Below are positions 1-7,949 of a stretch of DNA of 64,000 bases, in pieces. How positions within the stretch are numbered: position 1 is the first letter of the stretch; every line of letters begins with the position of its first letter. This DNA comes from an uncultured Eubacteriales bacterium. Lineage in GTDB: Bacteria > Bacillota > Clostridia > Peptostreptococcales > Anaerovoracaceae. The position numbers and the translations under genes are program-made. The stretch is taken from NCBI GenBank assembly GCA_902779185.1, contig CACZAM010000001.1, forward strand, positions 62,001 through 126,000, given 5' to 3'. The notes under the pieces are model-generated. The model was not told the DNA's origin. It made no database searches and saw only the letters and a program-made list of their open reading frames with translations.

Positions 1-2
1 CG

Positions 3-590
3 ACCGGAGTGGAAGAATTAAGATTCGTAACAAGGACTTACAATCAGATACTTGAGGAAAACCGCTCAGCACGTGAAAAACTCAGTCACGAGGCGTCTCA
101 TGATGCTCTTACGGGGCTGTTCAACCGCGGCGCTTACGACCTGATGATGGAAAGCGTCGATACACAGCATATGGCGCTTATTCTGATCGATGTGGATTAT
201 TTCAAAACGGTCAATGATACATACGGGCATGCGGTCGGCGACCGCGTCCTTAAAAGGGTCGCGGATCTTCTCAAGACAAGCTTCAGATCTGTCGACGTAC
301 TCTGTCGTATAGGCGGTGATGAGTTCGCTGTGATCATGACCCGAGCCAACAGCTCCATGAGCCAGCTCGTACTGAACAAAATGAACCGCGTCAATGATAT
401 CCTGCAGCATCCGAAAGACGATCTGCCTCCGGTATCCCTGAGCGTCGGAATCGCGTTCTCTGACCGCGAGGATCCGCAGGGAGACATATTCAGCGATGCC
501 GACAGCATACTGTATGATGTAAAGAAGGCAGGCCGCAAGGGATGCGCCGTATTCGGCTACGGAAAAGCTCCTGCGGAAGAAGAGGAGTAG
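3..590 (+). CDS. Diguanylate cyclase (GGDEF domain), 5' partial
   Basis: C-terminal part of a protein that would make cyclic di-GMP from two GTP. The frame is open to the left edge; a GTG at 9 could be read as a start, but the gene more likely begins outside the window. A short helical stretch leads into the GGDEF domain (DALTGLFNR, then the active-site loop RIGGDEFAVI, then LSVGIAFS near the end). The metal-binding Asp (LIDVDYFK) is present. No EAL domain follows. The last codons contain GGAG, which serves as ribosome binding site of the next gene one base downstream, so the two are translationally linked. Whatever sensor domain sits in front is not visible. Confidence 0.9.
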   Translation, partial: TGVEELRFVTRTYNQILEENRSAREKLSHEASHDALTGLFNRGAYDLMMESVDTQHMALILIDVDYFKTVNDTYGHAVGDRVLKRVADLLKTSFRSVDVLCRIGGDEFAVIMTRANSSMSQLVLNKMNRVNDILQHPKDDLPPVSLSVGIAFSDREDPQGDIFSDADSILYDVKKAGRKGCAVFGYGKAPAEEEE

Positions 591-591
591 A

Positions 592-3396
592 ATGCATAAA
601 AGAGATATGACGAAACCGCTGGACAGATATCTTTCGCCGGTCGATGTATGGGCGATGTCCTTCGGCTGCATGGTCGGCTGGGGCGTATTCGCCATGCCCG
701 GAACGACGTTCCTGCCTGTCGCAGGTCCGGCCGGAACGCTGATAGCCATGCTCATAGGAATGGTGATAATGCTGATCGTAGCGAGGAATATCTCATACCT
801 GATGGGAAGGACTTCGATCACCGGAGGCATTTACACATACACCAAAGAGGCGTTCGGAAGGGATCACGCTTTCTTGAGCTCGTGGTTCCTCTGTCTGTCA
901 TATCTTACGATAGTATTCCTGAACGGCACAGCGCTGTTCATCATAGTGAGGACTCTTATAGGTGAAAAGGCTCAGAAGGGCATCAGCTATGTCGTCGCGG
1001 GAAACACCATATACCTGAAAGAGACTTTCCTGTCCGTAGCGGTGCTGGCGGGAGTAGGCTTGATGTTCATCGCGGCAAAGGCGGTACTCCAGAGGCTGTT
1101 TACCGTTTTTGCGCTCATTCTTGCAATAGGTATTGGGGTCATCTCGGTGTTCTGCCTGCCGCATGCGTTCTCCAGCGGATTTATCTGGACCTTCGGCACC
1201 GCCGGGATCAGCAGAGCAAACGCTATATTCAGCATAGCCATTCTGGCTCCGTGGGCATTCGTCGGATTTGAGATCACATCTTTCGAAACGGCTCATTTCG
1301 ATTTCCCGGTCAGAAAGTCTGCAAGGATAATCATCACGTCCATAATAATAGCGACGATGGCGTATATATCCATGACACTCATAAGTGTTGCATCCGTACC
1401 TGACGGATTTTCATCCTGGATGGATTACGTTGCCGGTCTGGACGGCCTGAAAGGCATAGATTCAGTGCCTACGTTCCATGTGGCCAGATCCGTCATGGGA
1501 AAGGCAGGTCTCATCATAATGACAGTCACCGCTGTCGCGGCGATAATGACGGGCATCATCGGAGGTTACCGGGCTACGACGCGCGTGCTCTCAACTATGG
1601 CCGAGGACCGCATCCTTTCAGAAAAGTTCTCAAGCACAACATACAGCATACTTTTCATTATGGCGATAGCCATAGCGCTGTCGCTCTTCGGCCGCAACAC
1701 CCTCATCTGGTTCGTAGACCTGACATCATTCGGAGCCATAGTAGGCTTCGGATATACTTCAGCGGCTGCATATAAGATAGCCCGCATGGAAGGCAATAAT
1801 AGGGTGGTGATCAGCGGCATGACCGGCGCAGTCATCTCTGTGATCTTCGCTGTAGTGCAGATGGTGCCGGGGATCCTGGCAATGGATGCCATGGGCAGCG
1901 AGGCGTTCCTGCTGCTGTCACTCTGGTGCCTGCTGGGATTCGTGTTCTACTGGCGCACGGTAGAGAGGAGCACACTTACAGAGTACAGCGGGCTGTCCGC
2001 ATCAGGCATAGTGCTGTTCGCGCTGCTTCTGTATTCTGCGCTGATGTGGCTCGCCAAGCGGATACTGGCGGCTCCTGACGCCGATCAGATGAGACTGACA
2101 CTCACAAGAGGGGGTGTCATACTGCTCATCCTGATATTCGTAGGGCTGGCGATCATGCTGTATGTGCAGAACCTCGTAAGAGAAAAGCACGCCGCGGTTG
2201 AGCGTGAAAAGATACACGCGGTCGAAAGCAGCCTTGCCAAGAGCCAGTTCCTGTTCAATATGTCGCACGACATCCGCACGCCTATGAATGCCATCATCGG
2301 CTACACGAATCTGGCCAGAAAGGGTGAGGCATCGGATGAAGTCAAAGGCTTTCTCGATAAGATAGAAAACTCCAGCCAGCATCTTCTGGCGCTCATCAAC
2401 GATATTCTCGAGATGAGCCGTATCGAGAACGGCAAGATGGAGCTGGAATACGTTCCTGTCGATCTCTATGCGGTATTTGAGGGAATACGCGAGCTGTTCT
2501 CTGAACAGATGAAAGAGAAGAATCTGGACTTCAGTGTGCACACGAAGCAGATAGAAGACCGCTACGTATGGTGCGACCGCAAGAATGTCAACAGGGTGCT
2601 CCTGAACCTTCTGAGCAACGCGTACAAGTTCACGCCTCCAGGCGGTTCGATCAGCACCTCGATCTGGCAGTCCGGAACGAGCGACAACGGCTACGGCACA
2701 TATGAAATAAGGGTGCAGGACAGCGGGATAGGCATGTCTAAGGAATTCGCCGAGAGGATGTTCAATGCCTTCGAACGCGAGCGGACATCTACTGTCAGCG
2801 GCATTGAAGGAACGGGACTCGGGCTTTCCATCACAAAGAGCCTTGTAGACCTGATGGGCGGAACCATAGAGGTCATGACTGCTCCGGGCAGTGGGACCGA
2901 GATCGTGATAAGGCTGAAGTTCCAGCTCGCCAGTAAGGATGATGTGCCGGATTCGGAAAAGCTCAGTGACGGCACAGCACCGGGTGAAGTGGCTTCTGAG
3001 CCGGAAATCGATTTCAGCAAAAAGAGGCTTCTGCTTGTAGAAGACAACATGGTAAATATGGAGATAGCCAATATGATCCTTACTCAGGCCGGATTCACTG
3101 TGGAGACGGCTGAGAACGGAAAGACAGCAGTAGAAATGGTAGAGGCTTCTGAGCCGGGATACTATGATGCCATTCTTATGGACATACAGATGCCGGTAAT
3201 GGACGGCTATGAGGCGACCAGAGCTATACGGAACCTTGAAAACAAGGCTCTTGCCGGTATACCTGTTGTGGCGATGACTGCGAATGCTTTCAAAGAAGAC
3301 GTAGAGGCTGCAGCAGAAGCAGGAATGCAGGGCCATGTAGCAAAGCCTGTGGATGTAGGTACGCTGATGCGGACCCTCACCTCTGTGCTCCGGTAA
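592..3396 (+). CDS. APC-type amino acid permease fused to hybrid histidine kinase with receiver domain
   Basis: A single 934-residue protein. Residues about 15-530 form a multi-span amino acid/polyamine/organocation (APC) permease-like region. A short basic/coiled linker leads to a HisKA domain with phospho-acceptor His559 (FNMSHDIRTPMNAIIGY), a HATPase domain with N box (NRVLLNLLSNAYKF), G1 (DSGIGMS) and G2 (GTGLGLSI) boxes at about 660-775, and a C-terminal receiver domain (about 805-934) with acidic residues in LLLVEDN, phospho-acceptor Asp864 (LMDIQMPVMDG) and the conserved Lys (AKPVD). It therefore looks like a transporter-based sensor, similar in plan to the SSS-transporter kinases such as CrbS. 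No DNA-binding output is fused or adjacent. It starts one base after the GGDEF gene. Confidence 0.93.
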   Translation: MHKRDMTKPLDRYLSPVDVWAMSFGCMVGWGVFAMPGTTFLPVAGPAGTLIAMLIGMVIMLIVARNISYLMGRTSITGGIYTYTKEAFGRDHAFLSSWFLCLSYLTIVFLNGTALFIIVRTLIGEKAQKGISYVVAGNTIYLKETFLSVAVLAGVGLMFIAAKAVLQRLFTVFALILAIGIGVISVFCLPHAFSSGFIWTFGTAGISRANAIFSIAILAPWAFVGFEITSFETAHFDFPVRKSARIIITSIIIATMAYISMTLISVASVPDGFSSWMDYVAGLDGLKGIDSVPTFHVARSVMGKAGLIIMTVTAVAAIMTGIIGGYRATTRVLSTMAEDRILSEKFSSTTYSILFIMAIAIALSLFGRNTLIWFVDLTSFGAIVGFGYTSAAAYKIARMEGNNRVVISGMTGAVISVIFAVVQMVPGILAMDAMGSEAFLLLSLWCLLGFVFYWRTVERSTLTEYSGLSASGIVLFALLLYSALMWLAKRILAAPDADQMRLTLTRGGVILLILIFVGLAIMLYVQNLVREKHAAVEREKIHAVESSLAKSQFLFNMSHDIRTPMNAIIGYTNLARKGEASDEVKGFLDKIENSSQHLLALINDILEMSRIENGKMELEYVPVDLYAVFEGIRELFSEQMKEKNLDFSVHTKQIEDRYVWCDRKNVNRVLLNLLSNAYKFTPPGGSISTSIWQSGTSDNGYGTYEIRVQDSGIGMSKEFAERMFNAFERERTSTVSGIEGTGLGLSITKSLVDLMGGTIEVMTAPGSGTEIVIRLKFQLASKDDVPDSEKLSDGTAPGEVASEPEIDFSKKRLLLVEDNMVNMEIANMILTQAGFTVETAENGKTAVEMVEASEPGYYDAILMDIQMPVMDGYEATRAIRNLENKALAGIPVVAMTANAFKEDVEAAAEAGMQGHVAKPVDVGTLMRTLTSVLR

Positions 3397-3403
3397 GCCG
3401 CTT

Positions 3404-3423
3404 AAAAACCCTCCGGCAGGAGG
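3404..3423 (-). terminator. Probable intrinsic terminator of the aminotransferase gene
   Basis: On the minus strand CCTCC-TGCC-GGAGG is followed by GTTTTT, directly after the aminotransferase stop. The stem is only 5 bp, so the call is moderate. Confidence 0.5.
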
Positions 3424-3424
3424 A

Positions 3425-4597
3425 TCAGCGCCTGTATGGCATTTTCTTTCGAATAGATTCAAGACGGTTCAGGGCAGCATATAAAGTGCTGTCCTGTTTT
3501 GCAAAATGGAAACGTATAAGATTGTTGACAGGTTCCCTGAAGAAGCTTGAGCCCGGCACGGCCGCGACTCCGACGAGACGGGTCAGGTCTTCGCAGAACT
3601 CAAGGTCATTCTGATAACCGAATTCAGATATATCCATCAGAACGTAGTAAGCGCCCTGAGGGTCTGTGTGGTTAAGGTCCAGATCATCGAGTCCTTTCAG
3701 GAACAGGTCACGCTTGTGGGTGTAAAGATCGACAAGTCCCTTGTAATACTCAGGACTGGCCTTGAGCCCGGGTATCACTGCCTCCTGAAGAGGATGAGGC
3801 GCTCCTACGGTCAGAAAATCATGCACCTTCTTTACGCACTCTGTGATCTCGGGCGGAGCGATGACATAGCCTATCCTCCATCCGGTGATGGAATAGGTCT
3901 TTGAAAGGGAAGAGCATGACAGCGTACGTTCACGCATGCCCGGAAGCGATGCTATATAAGTGTGCTTATAAGGCTCGTAGATTATGTGCTCATAAACCTC
4001 ATCCGTAATGACATACGTGTCGTATCTGATCGCCAGGGATGCTATGACCTCAAGCTCCTCGCGTGTGAACACCTTGCCGGTCGGATTGGATGGATTGCAA
4101 AGTATCATCGCTTTAGGATGCTGTCTGAAGGCATCCTCAAGTACTTCCGGATCAAAATGAAAGTCAGGCGGCATCAGCGGCACGTAAATAGGCTCAGCCC
4201 CGGACAGTATGGTGTCCGCGCCGTAGTTTTCATAGAAAGGCGAGAATATTATGACTTTGTCACCCGGATCGGCGACCGTGAGCACGGATGACATCATGGC
4301 CTCGGTGCTGCCGCATGTAACCGTGATCTCGGTGTCGGGGTCGATGTCCATCCCCATGAAGCGGCTCTGCTTTTCGGCAAGCGCCCGGCGGAATCCCGGA
4401 TCCCCGAAAGTGATCGAGTACTGATGCACATCGGGCATGTCCGCGGTCTCTCCGAGCCTCTTGAGCAGCATCTCAGGAGGCGCGAAGTCAGGGAATCCCT
4501 GTGAGAGATTTATGGAGTCATACTTATAGGCGATCCTGGTCATGCGCCTTATTACGGAATCCGTAAAATTTTCGGTCTTTTTTGATAATCTCTGCAT
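3425..4597 (-). CDS. PLP-dependent class I/II aminotransferase
   Basis: 390-residue fold-type I aminotransferase, the usual length for the AspC/PatA group. Visible marks are the substrate/phosphate region (TCGSTEAMMS), NPSNPTGKVF, the Asp that binds the pyridine nitrogen (ITDEVYEH), and the PLP lysine segment SLSKTYSITGWRIGY. It transfers an amino group between an amino acid and a 2-oxoacid in the cytoplasm; the specificity cannot be read from sequence. The start has GGGAGGGG upstream on the minus strand. It is divergent from the decarboxylase operon at 4788 and convergent with the permease-kinase, so it may supply or consume the same amino acids. Confidence 0.9.
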   Translation of the reverse strand: MQRLSKKTENFTDSVIRRMTRIAYKYDSINLSQGFPDFAPPEMLLKRLGETADMPDVHQYSITFGDPGFRRALAEKQSRFMGMDIDPDTEITVTCGSTEAMMSSVLTVADPGDKVIIFSPFYENYGADTILSGAEPIYVPLMPPDFHFDPEVLEDAFRQHPKAMILCNPSNPTGKVFTREELEVIASLAIRYDTYVITDEVYEHIIYEPYKHTYIASLPGMRERTLSCSSLSKTYSITGWRIGYVIAPPEITECVKKVHDFLTVGAPHPLQEAVIPGLKASPEYYKGLVDLYTHKRDLFLKGLDDLDLNHTDPQGAYYVLMDISEFGYQNDLEFCEDLTRLVGVAAVPGSSFFREPVNNLIRFHFAKQDSTLYAALNRLESIRKKMPYRR

Positions 4598-4629
4598 GTT
4601 TTACCCCTCCCGGTGTGCTGTTCTTTTTT

Positions 4630-4658
4630 ATTGTATCAATTGCACTGAACATAAACAA
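4630..4658 (-). promoter_or_regulatory. Predicted promoter of the minus-strand aminotransferase
   Basis: On the minus strand TTGTTT (4653-4658) and TACAAT (4630-4635) are separated by 17 bases, about 30 bases upstream of the start codon. Confidence 0.55.
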
Positions 4659-4706
4659 TAATAAGGCCTGCGCTTTGTTTTACTTTGTTCTGTTTAGCTC
4701 ATTTGT

Positions 4707-4735
4707 TTGATAAATAACAAGTTTCAATGTAGAAT
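4707..4735 (+). promoter_or_regulatory. Predicted sigma-A promoter of the sodium decarboxylase operon
   Basis: TTGATA (4707-4712), a 17-base spacer and TAGAAT (4730-4735). The expected transcript start near 4742 lies upstream of the AAGGAGG at about 4777 and the ATG at 4788, so translation at the earlier in-frame ATG of 4707 is unlikely. An inverted repeat TTGTT/AACAA (4703-4720) overlaps the -35 and could bind a regulator. Confidence 0.65.
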
Positions 4736-4787
4736 AAAATCAGGGAAAATTGTAGTGCTATTATCATTAGCTCATAAGGAGGAACTT

Positions 4788-6134
4788 ATGAAGGTAATCG
4801 CAAGTGATGAGAGAACTGCCGTGATTTCAAAGGTAATGGAACTTCTGGATCCGGGCAGCTTCATGGAAATGGGCGAGCAGGTTTCGGCCAGGTATACCGA
4901 GTTCTACCACCCGGACTCCGTAATGGAGTCAGACGGAGTGGTCACCGGTTATGGTACGATCAACGGCAGCCTTGTTTTTGTTTATGCTCAGGACAATGAG
5001 GTCATGGGCGGCACATTCGGAGAACAGCACGGACGCAAGATAGTCGATCTGTACGAGCACGCCATAAAGGCTAAGGCTCCTATCATCGGACTCCTTGACT
5101 GTGCGGGCTTCCGTATTGAAGAAGGGCTTGATGGACTATACCAGTTTGCGAAGCTTTACAAGCGCGAGTCTGAGGCGTCGCAGATCATTCCGCAGATAGT
5201 GGCGGTTATCGGCCAGTGCGGCGGAGGAATGTCTATTGCGGCACAGCTGGCTGACTTTGTCTTCATTGAGAAGGACAAGGGCAGCATATTCGTTAATCCG
5301 CAGAGAGTCGTAAGCAACGCGATCGGAGACAACCCTTACGTAGAGGCAGCTGATGACGGCACTTTCGAGTGGGAAGAGATCGTAAAGAACATCCGCAGCA
5401 TAGTAGGCATACTGCCGTCGAGCAGCAAATTCATGCCGGATATTCTGGAAGTCAGCGATGAGGAACTCAACCGCAGCTGCGACGACATCGATGACAGTCT
5501 CGGAGACGCAAGAGCCATACTGGCAGAGCTGTCTGATGACGGTCAGCTTGTTGAGTGCAGGAGCAGCGGCGACCAGAGCATGGTCACGGGATTCATAAGG
5601 ATCGCCGGAATGCCTCTGGGAGTAGTGGCATGCAACGAATATGAGGGCAAAAAGCGTATAACAGCTGACGGCTGCAACAAGGCAGCAAAGCTGATAGACC
5701 TTTGCACGAGATTCCACATTCCGCTGCTGACCATAACGGATACGGATGGCTATAATACCGATTCGGCAACAGAGACTTTCCTGCCAAGCGCAGCGGAAAG
5801 AATGGTAAAGGCTCTGGCAGCGTCAGATGTTCCTAAGATCAACCTCGTAACGGGCTCCATCGTCGGAAGCGCCTACAGCATGATGAACTCCAAGGGACTC
5901 GGCGCAGACTACGTATTCATGTGGGATTCTGCCAACGTAAGTATCGTTGAACCGCGCCAGGCTACAGAGGTCATTTTCGGAGAGTGGTCTTCCGGACTCG
6001 AGCAGCAGTTCCGCGACACACAGTCGAGCGCTGTCGCTCTGGCAAGACACGGCTTTGCTGACAAGGTTATCATGCCTGAGGACTCCAGAAAGTATATTAT
6101 CGGAGCGCTTCAGACGTTCGTAAACAGCAGGTAG
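4788..6134 (+). CDS. Biotin-dependent acyl-CoA carboxyltransferase-family subunit (12S/MmdA-like)
   Basis: 448 residues from the ATG with AAGGAGG upstream. It has the two crotonase-like halves of the carboxyltransferase family (N-half with GVVTGYGTINGSLVFVYAQD and CGGGMSIAAQLADF; C-half with GSAYSMMNSKGLGADYVF). Relatives move the carboxyl group between an acyl-CoA and carboxybiotin: MmdA/PccB/12S transcarboxylase. Those proteins are typically 510 or more residues, so this one is short, and its substrate is unsure. It leads an operon that also holds a gamma subunit, biotin carrier, Na+ pump and an OadA-like carboxyltransferase, so it is probably part of a membrane decarboxylase. It could instead act in transcarboxylation between an acyl-CoA and the pyruvate/oxaloacetate pair. 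Confidence 0.85.
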   Translation: MKVIASDERTAVISKVMELLDPGSFMEMGEQVSARYTEFYHPDSVMESDGVVTGYGTINGSLVFVYAQDNEVMGGTFGEQHGRKIVDLYEHAIKAKAPIIGLLDCAGFRIEEGLDGLYQFAKLYKRESEASQIIPQIVAVIGQCGGGMSIAAQLADFVFIEKDKGSIFVNPQRVVSNAIGDNPYVEAADDGTFEWEEIVKNIRSIVGILPSSSKFMPDILEVSDEELNRSCDDIDDSLGDARAILAELSDDGQLVECRSSGDQSMVTGFIRIAGMPLGVVACNEYEGKKRITADGCNKAAKLIDLCTRFHIPLLTITDTDGYNTDSATETFLPSAAERMVKALAASDVPKINLVTGSIVGSAYSMMNSKGLGADYVFMWDSANVSIVEPRQATEVIFGEWSSGLEQQFRDTQSSAVALARHGFADKVIMPEDSRKYIIGALQTFVNSR

Positions 6135-6142
6135 GTGATGAT

Positions 6143-6454
6143 ATGAGTTTAGGACAGATATTCTTAACTGCACTGCTGTATACACTTATCGGAATGGGTA
6201 CGGTGTTCTGTGTACTGATATTCATTTCGATCTGCATATGGCTGTTGGGCAAGGCTTTCGCGCCGAAAGCGCCGGCAGTACAGGCAGCTGCAGCAGCTGC
6301 ATCTGAGCCTGAAGAGCCTGAGGGCATCAGGCCTGAAGTCGTTGCCGCCATCATGGCAGCGATCCACCAGCAATTAAAAGATGAAGAGGGTGTACCTGAA
6401 GAAGGCTACATCGTCAGAAACGTACGGAGGGCAACATGGAGACATACATCGTAA
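6143..6454 (+). CDS. OadG-family gamma subunit of sodium-pumping decarboxylase
   Basis: 103-residue membrane protein with one N-terminal transmembrane helix (about 8-37), an Ala/Pro/Glu-rich linker, and a short conserved-looking cytoplasmic segment (IRPEVVAAIMAAI) seen in OadG/MmdD-type subunits. In that family it anchors and assembles carboxyltransferase, carrier and beta subunit. It starts 8 bases after the carboxyltransferase gene with a weak GGTG site, and its end overlaps the biotin carrier start by 19 bases, which indicates coupled translation. Confidence 0.85.
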   Translation: MSLGQIFLTALLYTLIGMGTVFCVLIFISICIWLLGKAFAPKAPAVQAAAAAASEPEEPEGIRPEVVAAIMAAIHQQLKDEEGVPEEGYIVRNVRRATWRHTS

Positions 6455-6798
6455 GAGTAAACGGCGAAGAATTCGAAGTCGAAATAGAAAAAGCGGGCGA
6501 AAGTGCAGCTCCTGCGGCAGCAGCCAAGGCAGCGGCACCTGCTCCTAAGAAAGCAGCAGCCAAGTCCGGCGGCGGAAAAGGAAAGGGCGAACCGGTCGTA
6601 TGCGGTACAGCCGGCAAGGTCTTCAAGATCGTTGCAAACGAGGGACAGCAGGTAAAGAGCGGTGACACCATCATAGTGCTCGAAGCGATGAAGATGGAGA
6701 TCCCTGTTGTTGCACCTAAGGACGGCACAGTCAGCAAGATCGTTGTTTCAGAAGGAGAAGCCACTACATCGGGCCAGACTGTAGCTTACGTAGAATAG
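6436..6798 (+). CDS. Biotin carboxyl carrier protein of the decarboxylase
   Basis: 120 residues: a short N-terminal strand segment, an Ala/Pro/Lys-rich flexible linker (about 25-55) and a biotinyl domain. The biotinylation site is Lys86 in EAMKMEI. It would carry CO2 from the carboxyltransferase active sites to the membrane beta subunit. A GGAGGG site inside the gamma gene precedes the ATG. The size matches stand-alone carriers such as MmdC or the 1.3S transcarboxylase subunit. Confidence 0.95.
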   Translation: METYIVRVNGEEFEVEIEKAGESAAPAAAAKAAAPAPKKAAAKSGGGKGKGEPVVCGTAGKVFKIVANEGQQVKSGDTIIVLEAMKMEIPVVAPKDGTVSKIVVSEGEATTSGQTVAYVE

Positions 6799-6815
6799 TA
6801 CCGGGAGGTAGAAAA

Positions 6816-7931
6816 ATGGGAGATACCTTATTCAACCTGGCTCATCAGACCGGCTTCTTCAACCTGACCGTAGGCAACGTGATAATGATCGCGGTAGCTC
6901 TTGGTCTGTTGTATCTGGCCATCGTCAAGGAATATGAGCCTCTCCTGCTCCTTCCGATATCGTTCGGCATGCTGCTGGTAAATCTGTATCCGCCTATCAT
7001 GGAAGAGGGCGGACTGCTGCACTACTTCTTCATGCTCGATGAGTGGACGATACTTCCGTCTCTCATATTCCTGGGAGTCGGAGCACTGACGGACTTCGGA
7101 CCGCTTATCGCCAACCCTAAGAGCTTCCTGCTCGGAGCTGCGGCGCAGTTCGGAGTATTCGGAGCGTTTCTGCTGGCGATGCTCATGGGATTCAATGAAG
7201 CACAGGCAGCGGCAGTAAGCATTATCGGAGGAGCGGACGGACCTACATCCATCTTCCTGGCAATGAAGCTTGGACAGAGAGAACTCATGGGTCCTATCGC
7301 AGTAGCGGCATACTCATACATGTCGCTTGTTCCAATAATTCAGCCGCCAATCATGAAAGCGCTCACAACTGAGGCGGAGCGCAAGATCAAGATGGAACAG
7401 CTCAGAGACGTTTCAAAGAGAGAGCGTATCCTGTTCCCGATCATCGTTACGATCGTCGTATGCCTGATCCTGCCTTCCACAGCACCTCTTATCGGAATGC
7501 TCATGCTCGGCAACCTCTTCCGCGAGAGCGGAGTCGTACGTCAGCTGCAGGAGACTGCTTCGAACGCGCTCATGTACATTGTAGTAATCTTCCTGGGAAC
7601 TTCAGTAGGAGCTACAACCAGTGCGGAAGCATTCCTTAAGTGGACCACCATCAAGATAGTCATTCTCGGAATGATAGCGTTCAGCTTCGGAACGGCAGCC
7701 GGAGTTCTTTTCGGCAAGCTCATGTGCAAGCTGTCGGGCGGCAAGATCAACCCGCTCATCGGCTCTGCAGGCGTATCCGCGGTGCCTATGGCAGCGAGAG
7801 TGTCACAGAAAGTTGGCGCAGAAGCAGATCCTACTAATTTCCTGCTCATGCATGCCATGGGTCCTAATGTAGCCGGTGTAATCGGAACGGCAGTTGCTGC
7901 CGGAGTATTCATGGCTATATTCGGCGTCTGA
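6816..7931 (+). CDS. Sodium-transporting decarboxylase beta subunit (OadB/GcdB/MmdB family)
   Basis: 371-residue integral membrane protein with many hydrophobic spans, the expected length for the family. The signature [10 protein letters not shown], whose Asp takes part in Na+/H+ coupling in characterised OadB, is present, as is GAAAQFGVF. In the family it decarboxylates carboxybiotin on the carrier and exports Na+ (about two per turnover). GGGAGGT precedes the ATG. It sits between the carrier and the OadA-like gene. Confidence 0.95.
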   Translation: MGDTLFNLAHQTGFFNLTVGNVIMIAVALGLLYLAIVKEYEPLLLLPISFGMLLVNLYPPIMEEGGLLHYFFMLDEWTILPSLIFLGVGALTDFGPLIANPKSFLLGAAAQFGVFGAFLLAMLMGFNEAQAAAVSIIGGADGPTSIFLAMKLGQRELMGPIAVAAYSYMSLVPIIQPPIMKALTTEAERKIKMEQLRDVSKRERILFPIIVTIVVCLILPSTAPLIGMLMLGNLFRESGVVRQLQETASNALMYIVVIFLGTSVGATTSAEAFLKWTTIKIVILGMIAFSFGTAAGVLFGKLMCKLSGGKINPLIGSAGVSAVPMAARVSQKVGAEADPTNFLLMHAMGPNVAGVIGTAVAAGVFMAIFGV

Positions 7932-7949
7932 TATCAATGGAGGAATAAA

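Noticed and set aside
2002..3462. A 486-residue open frame on the minus strand across the kinase region.
   Set aside because: It lies wholly antisense to clear HisKA, HATPase and receiver coding sequence, has low-complexity His/Arg/Tyr-rich text and no recognisable domain.
4707..4787. N-terminal extension of the 12S-like carboxyltransferase.
   Set aside because: The region holds the predicted promoter, and AAGGAGG supports the start at 4788.
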